A DNA stretch of 64,000 nt from JAJRZL01 sp964557855 (GTDB lineage Bacteria > Zixibacteria > MSB-5A5 > GN15 > FEB-12): positions 1 through 64,000 of the forward strand of contig CAZLBP010000015.1 of assembly GCA_964557855.1 (NCBI GenBank). The letters run 5' to 3'. Shown here piece by piece: positions 52,078-60,636 of this stretch. The stretch's first letter is position 1, and each line of letters opens with the position of its first letter. The notes beneath the pieces are model-generated. The model worked only from the letters and a program-made list of their open reading frames with translations, made no database searches and was not told the DNA's origin. The position numbers and the translations under genes are program-made.

Positions 52078-53346
52078 CTAACACACCGGCTCCGGGCCGC
52101 CCTTGAACAGATACTCGACCAGATAACTGAGATCGGCCACGTCGACCGGTCCGCCCGGGCCGACAAACCCATCCACATTGACGGCCTGTAATGCCGCCGG
52201 CGGGGGGCCGCTCCGGAACAGGAAGTCTACCAGATATGATAGGTCGGCGACGTTGGGGCCGTCACCATCGTTATCGATATCACCGCACAGAACGTCCGAG
52301 GCGGTGGTGAAACTCCACACCGGACCGAATGTCGAGTCGCCGTGCTCATCATGGGCACAGACCTGCCAGTAGTAGCGCGTTTGCGACGGCAATGGTAGTG
52401 ACGGTGCATAGAACGTGTCGAACTGATATTGGCTGACGAGTTGAGGTGGATGAGTGGCATCCAGATAGACTGAATAAAGCAGCGAGTCGTCTTTCGGGTC
52501 ACTGCCGGACCACTCCAATTGAACATCGACTGCAATGTCCTGTGCGGCATGCGGCGGGTAGATTATTTCGGGTGCGTTGGGCGGACGATTGGTTCGAAGC
52601 AGACAGGCGCCCCAACCTTGAAAGGCCGGTGCGGTCCATTGGTCGATTACCTCTCCGCTGTAGTCAAAGCGATAGATCTGACCGAGGACGCTCTCGATAC
52701 TCTCGGCGGTCCAGAAATACTCACCGTCGAAAAACAGACCCCGACAGAATGGACTAGGTGACGCGAAATTGTTCTCGGCGATGTGTGTTACTGTGGGCCA
52801 TCCGGAGAGATCCCAGCACTTAATAATGTTCTCATCATCGAGTGTCCATAGGTATGCCCCGTCCCAGGCACACCCCAGTACGTTTTCATCGAATGAGGCG
52901 ACGCCGTCCTTGTCGCCGTTGATGTCGTAGCGGTTCAGGTCCCATTCGTCGACATAGAAATAGCTGCCGTCAAAAGCGACATCATAGAAATAGTACAGGC
53001 TCCAATCATCGACTATGACCTCCAGATCACCGGTGAGCAAGTCCAGCTTTTCGACACGGGGAGCGAATGCCTCCGCGACGTAGACGTCGTCATTGACAAT
53101 CTCAAGGCCCACGAGGCGGAAGTTCTCGTACTCGAAATAGTCATAGATGGATCCATCCATGCGCAGCAGATAGACGCGCGAGTTAAAATTCTGGTGGGCG
53201 GTGAAGATGATGAGGTCTTGGTCGGGTTGGGGGGCGACGTGGCGGCTGCTGCTCAGCAAAGTCGGTGACAGCAGTGGGAGCAACAGGCAGACTACTGCTG
53301 CTACGGAAGATGTTGAAACACGTTTGTGATTACTGACTAAAGGCAT
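52078..53346 (-). CDS. Beta-propeller/fibronectin-type protein with dockerin-like C-terminus
   Basis: TAGGAGATC precedes the ATG. The 422-residue product has a long signal-like N-terminus (hydrophobic residues 15-33). A propeller-like region (about 45-255) has repeats such as YDVAFDGSYFYVDEWDLNRY and LGCAWDGAYLWTLDDENIIK. A fibronectin-III-like domain follows (about 265-350; WSGSDPKDDSLLYSVYLDA). The last 70 residues are the doubled dockerin-like module, one EF-hand-like loop and one Gly-Pro loop. No catalytic motif was seen. Confidence 0.85.
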   Translation of the reverse strand: MPLVSNHKRVSTSSVAAVVCLLLPLLSPTLLSSSRHVAPQPDQDLIIFTAHQNFNSRVYLLRMDGSIYDYFEYENFRLVGLEIVNDDVYVAEAFAPRVEKLDLLTGDLEVIVDDWSLYYFYDVAFDGSYFYVDEWDLNRYDINGDKDGVASFDENVLGCAWDGAYLWTLDDENIIKCWDLSGWPTVTHIAENNFASPSPFCRGLFFDGEYFWTAESIESVLGQIYRFDYSGEVIDQWTAPAFQGWGACLLRTNRPPNAPEIIYPPHAAQDIAVDVQLEWSGSDPKDDSLLYSVYLDATHPPQLVSQYQFDTFYAPSLPLPSQTRYYWQVCAHDEHGDSTFGPVWSFTTASDVLCGDIDNDGDGPNVADLSYLVDFLFRSGPPPAALQAVNVDGFVGPGGPVDVADLSYLVEYLFKGGPEPVC

Positions 53347-53404
53347 GACCGATCTCCTATAGGAATATAGGATAAAGGCCCGCGCATGCCAAGCAGAATA
53401 TCGT

Positions 53405-54082
53405 CTATGCGGAAGTCAGATTTTGAACATCGATAAACACATCTAAAACATATGGTTTCAATTGCTCAGACCTTATTCCCAGACGTGCGTGAACAGTCTC
53501 TATTGCGGACTGCCATTGAAGTATGGAATTCGGGCCATTCATCTCAAGATCGCCAACGAAATAAACAAAGACTAACCAGGTCGGGAAATGGTTCAAACAC
53601 CGCAACAGGTACAAGAACGCCAGTCGATTGGCATACTGGTAGTATCTCTGTGTCCAGCTGTCGGTCAGCTTGGCTCCGAAATACGCTGCGGTTTCGTTCA
53701 GGCTGTTCCGGATACGATGCCGGGATGTCTTGGCTGCCTGGCAGGAAGAAACAAGCTCTGAAATATGGGCTTTGGCTTCTACCAGTATGACGTCATTGCG
53801 AGTGGTCGTCGCCAATCCATCCCAAACGGGGCCGCCGGACGGCCAGAACGACTGCAATTGACGTTTACGTAGACGAAGCGAGGTCCGCTCAAGGAACGTC
53901 TCGTCGCGATATTCTGCGAAGTCGTCAAGCGCCATCGGTGACAACCAAGTTATGGAGTCACCGGCGGCAAGTTGCATGGGGGAGCGTAGTTGCTCATCGA
54001 GACTGCGCGGATAATTATTAACCGCCTGTTGCAGCCAGTACTGGCTGCCTCTGGTAGCAGTTGGCTGTACGATCCGGGACAA
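53405..54082 (-). CDS. PD-(D/E)XK-like protein, unknown function
   Basis: The start is a TTG with AGAGGAAG about 10 bases upstream. The 225-residue product has the core WPSGGPVWDGLA, then NDVILVEAKAHISEL, resembling the D-x(n)-E-x-K motif of PD-(D/E)XK nuclease folds (Asp88, with Glu and Lys in VEAKAH). A helical second half (YYQYANRLAFLYLLRCLN, WLVFVYFVGDLEMNG) completes a family I recall only as hypothetical proteins. It may be a nuclease-fold protein. No phage or defence partners are adjacent. Confidence 0.7.
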   Translation of the reverse strand: MSRIVQPTATRGSQYWLQQAVNNYPRSLDEQLRSPMQLAAGDSITWLSPMALDDFAEYRDETFLERTSLRLRKRQLQSFWPSGGPVWDGLATTTRNDVILVEAKAHISELVSSCQAAKTSRHRIRNSLNETAAYFGAKLTDSWTQRYYQYANRLAFLYLLRCLNHFPTWLVFVYFVGDLEMNGPNSILQWQSAIETVHARLGIRSEQLKPYVLDVFIDVQNLTSA

Positions 54083-54578
54083 TATGGGAGTCTTCCTCTT
54101 GCTGTCTAAGGCTATTCTCTCAGTTAGGTATCGGCTAACAGCTGAAACATATGTACGTCGCTTTTATTTTTTTCTGTCGTTCCCAAACTCAGTTCGGGAA
54201 CGAGGAAGATGTGAATACCCGGGTTTTGACGGGAGCCCAGTTGAATAACAGAGAGGTACAAAAACTGATTCAAATAGGTTATACATTCTATTCGTAATTG
54301 TATGTGGATGTGAAAAGGGCGGTCGGCTGGCGTCTTACCTTGCGGCTAAACGACATATCGATTGTCCGGCCATTGTCCTTTGGTTAATCGTTAATTCGAG
54401 GCGACCAAGAAGTATCACAGACCTTACTTTCTGTCACGAAAAGAACGGTGCATGGGGGCATAAAACACTTTCTACGACCGCCATTATGGTCAATCCAGAA
54501 AGGAGGTGGTATTACTGAAGCCGCCGAAAGTGATTGAAGGGAAGCAATAAGTCTCCAATTCAAGAAAGGGTTGTAGTT
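54083..54578. other. Gap with a dispersed palindrome, no gene seen
   Basis: The 496-base stretch between divergent genes holds the palindrome copy at 54177-54203 and, near 54500, AGGAGG-like sequence without a following frame. I found no other structure. Confidence 0.4.
54177..54203 (+). repeat. Dispersed palindrome, copy 2
   Basis: TCGTTCCC/GGGAACGA arms surround AAACTCAGTTC. The 24 bases 54171-54194 are identical to 55491-55514. Confidence 0.6.
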
Positions 54579-55415
54579 ATGAGACAACGAAGTCTATGGA
54601 AAGGTGGGCTCACATCAGGATTGATCCTTTTTCTGGTTGTATTCGCAGGATGTAGGGACATCAACGAGACAATTAAGAATGACACCGGCGTCAACACTAC
54701 AATGTTCGCCATTAATCTGCACATTAACGGAGCCGGTGCGGCGTTCCCGGCCGTTTCAAGCTGGCATGAGGACCGGGTACCGACAATTACGCCTCGTCCC
54801 GAGCTGGGCCCGGGCTGGTTTCAACTCAAATGGAGTATTCCGCTTGGAATGGGTGAGGAAGTCCACATTGGCTGCTCATTCGAAAAAGGTCAGGAAGTAC
54901 AACGGGGTTGCACGGAGTGGTGGTTCGGAAGTCAAACGCTGGCGCAAGACGAAACCGTTTGCGAACTGTCGATGGAGGTAGACCTGGTACCATCAATGAG
55001 ATTCGCCTTGCAAGTTAGAAATCTGTCGACGACCGATATTGTGGATGTATCGGCCCTGCAATGGGCCGTCTCTCCGGAGCGAATTGACCTGGCAAACCTG
55101 GTTTGGGGAGATCCTGTACTGGAAGCTCTGAACTGGCAGGATATCAGCGACGGACCGTTCTCACTGGCTCCGGAGGAGGAAAGCGTGTTCGACATCGATG
55201 AGAGCCAGCTGCCACGTAATCAATGGGCGCTAGTACGGTCCATGTCCGGTGTGTCCGAAGCGGATACCAGACAATTGGTAACTCAGAGATCTACAAATGA
55301 TCTATTGCCTATTCCATCCCTAACCAACTATGGTGTACTTCTGCTATTGATTTCGGTTTTACTATCAGGCGCCTGGGTGGCTCATCGGAAGCGGCAAGCG
55401 AGTGTGCAAGAATAA
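54579..55415 (+). CDS. Exported protein with IPTL-CTERM-like C-terminal anchor
   Basis: The ATG at 54579 follows AAAGGG and starts a signal peptide with a lipobox-like end (LVVFAGC). The 278-residue product is beta-rich (about 25-245). The C-terminus has IPSLTNYGVLLLLISVLLSG then AWVAHRKRQ: an IPxL motif, a transmembrane helix and an Arg/Lys cluster. This is the layout of IPTL-CTERM sorting signals processed by an exosortase-type enzyme. No exosortase gene is in this window. The gene is flanked by identical palindromic repeats (54177 and 55491). Confidence 0.75.
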   Translation: MRQRSLWKGGLTSGLILFLVVFAGCRDINETIKNDTGVNTTMFAINLHINGAGAAFPAVSSWHEDRVPTITPRPELGPGWFQLKWSIPLGMGEEVHIGCSFEKGQEVQRGCTEWWFGSQTLAQDETVCELSMEVDLVPSMRFALQVRNLSTTDIVDVSALQWAVSPERIDLANLVWGDPVLEALNWQDISDGPFSLAPEEESVFDIDESQLPRNQWALVRSMSGVSEADTRQLVTQRSTNDLLPIPSLTNYGVLLLLISVLLSGAWVAHRKRQASVQE

Positions 55416-55456
55416 TCATTTCACTTACTTGGTGATAATAGAAAAGGCTTCCTACA

Positions 55457-55484
55457 GAAAAAAGGGCGACGCTATGTCGCCCTT
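55457..55484 (-). terminator. Terminator of the pyruvate:ferredoxin oxidoreductase gene
   Basis: AAGGGCGAC-gctat-GTCGCCCTT (55462-55484) is followed on minus by six T (55457-55463). It lies 77 bases after the minus-strand stop and may also act on the convergent gene. Confidence 0.8.
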
Positions 55485-55490
55485 CCCCTA

Positions 55491-55522
55491 TTTCTGTCGT
55501 TCCCAAACTCAGTTTGGGGACA
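55491..55522 (+). repeat. Dispersed palindrome, copy 3
   Basis: TTCTGTCGTTCCCAAACTCA starts this copy; the second arm (TTTGGGGA) has one change from copy 2. It is in the same orientation as copy 2, 1320 bases apart. Confidence 0.6.
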
Positions 55523-55560
55523 AGAACACTATGGATGTCGGAACCGCAAGGGATTTCGAC

Positions 55561-58500
55561 CTACTTCTCCTCGCTCTCCGTCAGCGAGTAGTTCATCGTC
55601 GCCAGTTGCGAGTAGAGGCGCCAGCGACGGTCACAGTCCTGTTGACCGAGCTTGATCAGTTCACGCGCCCGTTCCGGATTCTGACCCTTCAGGGTGCGGA
55701 ACCGGTTCTCGGCGTAGGCGTACTCCTCGAAACTGATCGACGGTTTTTTGCTGTCGAGCTGCAGCGGGTTCTTGCCCTGATCGATCAATTCCGGGTTGTA
55801 GCGGTACAGGAGCCAGTGGCCCGACTTGACCGCCTTGTCTTCGGCTTCCATCCCATGCGCCATGTCGATACCGTGCGCAATACAATGACTGTAGCAGAGA
55901 ATCAGGGACGGTCCGTTATAGTGCTCGGCCTCCACCATCGCCTTAACTGCCTGATTATGGCTGGAGCCGATGGCCACCTGCGCCACGTAGACGCTGCCGT
56001 AGGACATGAGCATCAGGCCCAGATCCTTCTTGGCCGTCGGTTTGCCGGCAGCGGCGAATTTGGCCGTCGACCCGCGCGGCGTTGCCTTAGACATCTGGCC
56101 GCCGGTGTTGGAGTAGACTTCGGTATCCAGGACCAGCAGGTTGACATTGCGACCGGAGGCCATCACATGATCCAGGCCGCCGTAACCGATGTCATAGGCC
56201 CAACCGTCACCGCCGATGACCCAGACGGACTTATTGACGAGGAAGTCAGCCACTTCTCGGAGCGCCGCCACTTTCTCATTGCCGTTGAGAGTCTCCAGCT
56301 TGGTCTTGAGGGCCTGGACCCGCTCGCGCTGTTTCTCGATGCCTTCCTGCAATGTCTGATCCGCGTTGACCAGCTCGTCGTGCATCTCCGGCACCAGCTG
56401 CCTGGTGAGGTCCAGGGCGTACTCCTTAAGCTTGTCGGCGGTCAGCCGCATGCCCATGCCGAATTCGGCGTTGTCTTCGAACAGCGAATTCGACCAGGCC
56501 GGCCCGCGGCCATCGGAGCGCCGGCAGTACGGCGTAGTCGGCAGGTTGCCGCCGTAAATCGAGCTGCAGCCGGTGGCGTTGGCGCAAAGCGCCCGGTCGC
56601 CGAACAACTGCGTCATGAGCTTCACGTACGGTGTTTCACCGCAGCCGGAGCAGGCTCCGGAGAATTCGAACAGCGGCTTGACGAACTGCGAGCCCTTGAC
56701 CGTCTCGATATTAAACAGAGCCGGATCAGGATCAGGCAGTTCATTGATAAAGAAGTCCCAGTTGCGGCGTTCCTGCTCGCGCAGCGGCGCCTGCAGGGCC
56801 ATATTGATTGCCTTGCGGTCGGTCTTGTTGCCTTCTTCGTCTTTGGCCACGACCGGACAGGCATTGACACACACCACGCACCCGGTGCAGTCCTCGGGAG
56901 CCACCTGCAGGGAATAGTACATGCCTTTGAACTGCTTCGTCATGGCCTCAACGTACTTGAATTCCGGCGGCGCCTTCTCGAGGTACTTCTCGTCGAATAC
57001 TTTGGGACGAATAGCGGCATGCGGGCAGACGATCGAGCAAATGTTGCACTGGATGCACGTCTCCGTGTCCCAAACGGGGATATCGACTGCTATATTTCGT
57101 TTCTCGTACTGAGTGGTGCCGGTCATGTACGTGCCGTCATCCGGGAACGCCGATACCGGCAATTCGTCGCCGCGACCGGCGATGATCTCGGCCGTGACCG
57201 TCTTCACGAAATCGGGGGCGTGTTCCGGTACGATCGGGGGACGGGTGATCGGGCTGTCGGCCTGCTGTGAGTACTCAACTTCGTTGAGGGCGTCCATGGC
57301 CGCATCGACAGCCGCGAAGTTCATGTTGACGACCTTTTCACCTTTAGCGCCGTACGTCTTGACGATGGCGTCTTTGATAGCCTTGATTGCCTCTTTCCTG
57401 GGCAGAATGTCGGAGATGAGGAAGAAGGCCGTTTGCATGATCATATTGATACGCGCCCCGAGACCAAGTCCCTTGGCGACGTTGATAGCGTCGATCACGA
57501 AGAAGCGTGCCTTGCGGTCAATGAGCTGTTTTTGCACCTCGATGGGTATCTTGTCCCAGACCTCGTCGGGACCATAGGGCGAGTTCAACAGGAAGGTGCC
57601 GCCTTCGATCAGCTTGTCGGCCATGTCGTACTTCTCGAGGAACGAGAAGTTGTGACAGGCCACGAACTGCGCGGAGTTGATCAGGTAGGGTTTGCGAATG
57701 AAGTCCTTGCCGAAGCGGACGTGGGAGACGGTCACCGCGCCGGCTTTCTTGGAATCGTACACGAAGTAACCCTGGGCGTAGTTGTCCGTGTTTTCGCCTA
57801 TGATCTTGATCGAGTTTTTGTTGGCGCCGACCGTACCGTCAGCTCCCAGCCCGTAGAACAGGCCGCGGAAATTGTCGCCTTCGATATCGAATGAAAGATC
57901 CGGATCGAGTGACGTCATGGTCACGTCGTCTTTGATGCCGACCGTGAAGTGGTTTTTCGGCTCGTCCTGTTTCAGGTTATCGAAGACCGCTTTGGCCATG
58001 GGTGGGTTGAACTCTTTGGAGCCCAGGCCGTAACGCCCGCCGACTACGAGCGGGTGTTTATCGAACGGGGCGATGCGGCGATCGAGAGCTTCGCTGATGG
58101 CGGCCTGGACGTCGGTGTACATGGGTTCGCCGACGGCGCCGGGTTCCTTGGTGCGATCGAGAACGGCGATCTTCTTGACCGTCTTCGGCAGCGCCTTCAT
58201 GAAGGCGTCAGTCGAGAACGGACGATACAGCCGCACCTTGATCACTCCGACCTTTTCCCCGCGCTCAACCAGAGCGTCGACCGATTCGTGGACTACTTCG
58301 GCCCCGGTGCCCATGACGATCACCACGCGCTCGGCCTCGGGATGACCGACATAATCGAAGAGATGATACTCGCGGCCGACAACCTTGGCGAACTGGTCCA
58401 TGGCCTTCTGCATGATCTCCGGCGTGGCCGTGTAGTACCGATTGACGGTTTCCCGGTGCTGGAAGAAGACGTCGGGATTCTGGGACGTACCTTTGATAGT

Positions 58501-59193
58501 CGGGTGATCGGGGGAGAGGGCCCGTTGCCGATGTTTCGAGATCAGGTCCTGATCCAGCATGGCCCGCATATCGTCGAATGCGACCTCTTCGACTTTCTGC
58601 TCTTCGTGTGAGGTGCGGAACCCATCGAAGAAGTGGACGAACGGAATGCGGCTCTCCAGCGCCGCCCGCTGGGCGATCAGGGCCAGGTCCATGACTTCCT
58701 GAACGGACCCGGAGGCCAGCAAGCCGAAGCCGGTGGATCGGGCCGCCATGACGTCACTGTGATCGCCGAAGATCGAGAGCGCGTGAGTCGCCACGGCGCG
58801 TGCGGAAACATGAAAAACGGTCGGTGTCAATTCACCGGCAATCTTAAACATGTTCGGTATCATCAACAGCAGCCCCTGTGAGGCCGTAAAAGTCGTGGTC
58901 AATGCCCCGGTTGTCAGTGCGCCGTGCACCGCACCGGAGGCGCCGCCTTCGGACTGCATCTCGACTACGTCGGGGATGACGCCCCAGATATTTGATTCGC
59001 CGCGAGCGGTCTTTTCGTCTGCCAATTCGCCCATATTGGACGACGGGGTTATGGGATATATCGCTATGACCTCGTTAGTCGCATGTGCCACATAAGCAGC
59101 GGCCGTGTTTCCATCGATAGTCACCATGCGCCGTTTCCGGTCTTTTCCTGCTTGCCCGGTACCCTTTGCTGTTGCAACAGCTTCATGTGCCAT
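55561..59193 (-). CDS. nifJ: Pyruvate:ferredoxin (flavodoxin) oxidoreductase, fused single chain
   Basis: CAGGAGT precedes the ATG at 59193. The 1210-residue homodimer-type enzyme has the domains in usual order: pyrimidine-binding (GNTAAAYVAHATNEVIAIYP), transketolase-C-like, gamma domain, a two-[4Fe-4S] ferredoxin domain (CIQCNICSIVCPHAA and CTGCVVCVNACPV), and the thiamine-diphosphate domain with CSGCGETPY and GGDGWAYDIGYGGLDH. It oxidises pyruvate and CoA to acetyl-CoA and CO2, reducing ferredoxin, and is typical of anaerobes. It is the last gene of a probable three-gene run with dcd and an Rrf2 regulator. Confidence 0.97.
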   Translation of the reverse strand: MAHEAVATAKGTGQAGKDRKRRMVTIDGNTAAAYVAHATNEVIAIYPITPSSNMGELADEKTARGESNIWGVIPDVVEMQSEGGASGAVHGALTTGALTTTFTASQGLLLMIPNMFKIAGELTPTVFHVSARAVATHALSIFGDHSDVMAARSTGFGLLASGSVQEVMDLALIAQRAALESRIPFVHFFDGFRTSHEEQKVEEVAFDDMRAMLDQDLISKHRQRALSPDHPTIKGTSQNPDVFFQHRETVNRYYTATPEIMQKAMDQFAKVVGREYHLFDYVGHPEAERVVIVMGTGAEVVHESVDALVERGEKVGVIKVRLYRPFSTDAFMKALPKTVKKIAVLDRTKEPGAVGEPMYTDVQAAISEALDRRIAPFDKHPLVVGGRYGLGSKEFNPPMAKAVFDNLKQDEPKNHFTVGIKDDVTMTSLDPDLSFDIEGDNFRGLFYGLGADGTVGANKNSIKIIGENTDNYAQGYFVYDSKKAGAVTVSHVRFGKDFIRKPYLINSAQFVACHNFSFLEKYDMADKLIEGGTFLLNSPYGPDEVWDKIPIEVQKQLIDRKARFFVIDAINVAKGLGLGARINMIMQTAFFLISDILPRKEAIKAIKDAIVKTYGAKGEKVVNMNFAAVDAAMDALNEVEYSQQADSPITRPPIVPEHAPDFVKTVTAEIIAGRGDELPVSAFPDDGTYMTGTTQYEKRNIAVDIPVWDTETCIQCNICSIVCPHAAIRPKVFDEKYLEKAPPEFKYVEAMTKQFKGMYYSLQVAPEDCTGCVVCVNACPVVAKDEEGNKTDRKAINMALQAPLREQERRNWDFFINELPDPDPALFNIETVKGSQFVKPLFEFSGACSGCGETPYVKLMTQLFGDRALCANATGCSSIYGGNLPTTPYCRRSDGRGPAWSNSLFEDNAEFGMGMRLTADKLKEYALDLTRQLVPEMHDELVNADQTLQEGIEKQRERVQALKTKLETLNGNEKVAALREVADFLVNKSVWVIGGDGWAYDIGYGGLDHVMASGRNVNLLVLDTEVYSNTGGQMSKATPRGSTAKFAAAGKPTAKKDLGLMLMSYGSVYVAQVAIGSSHNQAVKAMVEAEHYNGPSLILCYSHCIAHGIDMAHGMEAEDKAVKSGHWLLYRYNPELIDQGKNPLQLDSKKPSISFEEYAYAENRFRTLKGQNPERARELIKLGQQDCDRRWRLYSQLATMNYSLTESEEK

Positions 59194-59248
59194 TTTGTGA
59201 CTCCTGATTCTTTCTGTCACCAAGACGTTTATATGTCAATATCGACAG

Positions 59249-59803
59249 CTAATCCAGCTTGGAAACCGTAATCTCCTGCTGGCCTTGGTATTTGCCTTTC
59301 TTATCCTTATACGATTTCTCGCAGATTTCTTTTGCTTCAAGGAACAATAACTGAGCGATTCCCTCGTGAGCGTGAACTCGCACCGGCACCGGAGCGCTGT
59401 TGGTCAGTGACAGGGTGGCAAAACCCTCCCATTCCGGCTCAAACGGCGTGACATTGACGATAATACCGGACCGGGCATACGTCGATTTGCCGAAACAAAC
59501 AGTGATCACGTCGCGGGGAATGCGAAAATACTCCTCGGATTGACCGAGGACATATGAATTGGCCGGTATTAGCAGAGAGTCAGTCGTGAGACTCTCAAAA
59601 AGCGATTCGTTAACAGCTTTCGGATCAATTTCCCTCAGGGACTCTTGGTTCAAGACCCTGAATTTATCCGACAACCTGAAATCATATCCGTAGCACGAGA
59701 CTCCGAAACTGATTCCGGTTCTGACTTGCTCTTCCTCAAACGGCTCGATCATGCGATGCTTCTGAGCCATTTCGATTATCCAACGGTCGGACTTAACAGA
59801 CAC
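59249..59803 (-). CDS. dcd: dCTP deaminase
   Basis: The start is GTG with GTGGAGGAAGAG upstream. The 184-residue length is normal. Signatures are SCYGYDFRLS near residue 36, FGKSTYARSGIIVNVTPFEP then EWEG (catalytic Glu in EPEWEG) and SYKDKKGKYQGQ at the C-terminus. It deaminates dCTP to dUTP for thymidylate synthesis. It lies 55 bases upstream of nifJ on the same strand. Confidence 0.95.
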   Translation of the reverse strand: MSVKSDRWIIEMAQKHRMIEPFEEEQVRTGISFGVSCYGYDFRLSDKFRVLNQESLREIDPKAVNESLFESLTTDSLLIPANSYVLGQSEEYFRIPRDVITVCFGKSTYARSGIIVNVTPFEPEWEGFATLSLTNSAPVPVRVHAHEGIAQLLFLEAKEICEKSYKDKKGKYQGQQEITVSKLD

Positions 59804-59896
59804 GTATTCTCTTCCTCCACTACCTTCGAATTCAGCGGGGAGGAAGATAAGGTTTTTGGACTGGGATGTAAACCGGAATCTGGCCCTGCCGGCGGA

Positions 59897-60328
59897 TTAA
59901 GCCGGGCTGGGCGCCTTTTCCTTTTTCTGCCAGACAACCAGGTCGGCCAGAGTGTAGTGTTCGAATACGGACACCAGCTTGTTCTCGGCGATCATTATCA
60001 GTTCCCTTAGCGCACAAAAGCCCTCGCGATTGCACGTATCACGGTCATTGATACACTTCATCAGATGGTAAGGACCCTGAATCGCTTCCAGGATCTCCTT
60101 GATGCTCAATTCCTCGGGATTGCGCGACAGGGTAAAACCGCCTCGCACGCCCCGATGGGACCGGACAATGCCGGCTTTCGACAGAGACTGAAATATCTTC
60201 GCCAGGAACTTCTCCGGGATATCCTTCTCCTCGGATATTTCCGATAGAGGAGTTACTTTGCTTGTCCCTTTTTCGGCAAGATAAACAACCCCATGTATGC
60301 CGTATTCCTCAGCTTTTGTGAATTGCAT
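59897..60328 (-). CDS. Rrf2-family transcriptional regulator, probably Fe-S cluster sensing
   Basis: The product is 143 residues. The N-terminal winged helix (residues 1-85; LSEISEEKDIPEKFLAKIFQ, GIVRSHRGVRGGFTLSR) is typical of Rrf2. Three Cys follow in KCINDRDTCNREGFC (residues about 90-105), the arrangement that binds an Fe-S cluster in IscR/NsrR-like members. It probably senses oxygen, nitric oxide or iron status. It lies upstream of dcd and nifJ on the same strand and could control them and the divergent adenosyltransferase gene. Confidence 0.92.
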   Translation of the reverse strand: MQFTKAEEYGIHGVVYLAEKGTSKVTPLSEISEEKDIPEKFLAKIFQSLSKAGIVRSHRGVRGGFTLSRNPEELSIKEILEAIQGPYHLMKCINDRDTCNREGFCALRELIMIAENKLVSVFEHYTLADLVVWQKKEKAPSPA

Positions 60329-60461
60329 CGGATCCTACCTTTTCCTTCCCTTTGTTAACCCTTGCACTCTATATGATAAGCGTCTGCGACATTTTTCACC
60401 GTAATTGTGTTCTTATTGCAATACCATAATATATAAAGTAGACCCTGAAGTCAAATTGAAA

Positions 60462-60497
60462 AGAAATTCATAGTGGACTACAGCGTGTAGAATTTCT
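60462..60497. promoter_or_regulatory. Inverted repeat between the Rrf2 and cobalamin genes
   Basis: AGAAATT/AATTTCT (60462-60468 with 60491-60497) encloses the palindrome CTACA-gcg-TGTAG (60478-60490). It lies in the 308-base divergent gap and is a candidate operator. No other structure or RNA was recognised in the gap. Confidence 0.3.
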
Positions 60498-60570
60498 ATA
60501 TCTTTAATGTATTTCAACGACTTATGTTGGTCATAATTCCGAAAAAAACCAGATTAAAATCTCAGGCTTG

Positions 60571-60598
60571 TTGACTTTTGCCTCATATCTGGTAGTTT
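60571..60598 (+). promoter_or_regulatory. Candidate promoter of the adenosyltransferase gene
   Basis: TTGACT (60571-60576), a 16-base spacer and TAGTTT (60593-60598) lie about 40 bases upstream of the ATG. No cobalamin riboswitch was seen. Confidence 0.4.
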
Positions 60599-60636
60599 TC
60601 GGTGCAATTTGAAGTAACATTTGCCGGAGGAATATA

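Noticed and set aside
55402..57270. 622-codon open frame on the plus strand
   Set aside because: It is antisense to the pyruvate:ferredoxin oxidoreductase gene and reads as low-complexity Arg/His/Val-rich sequence. It is a shadow.
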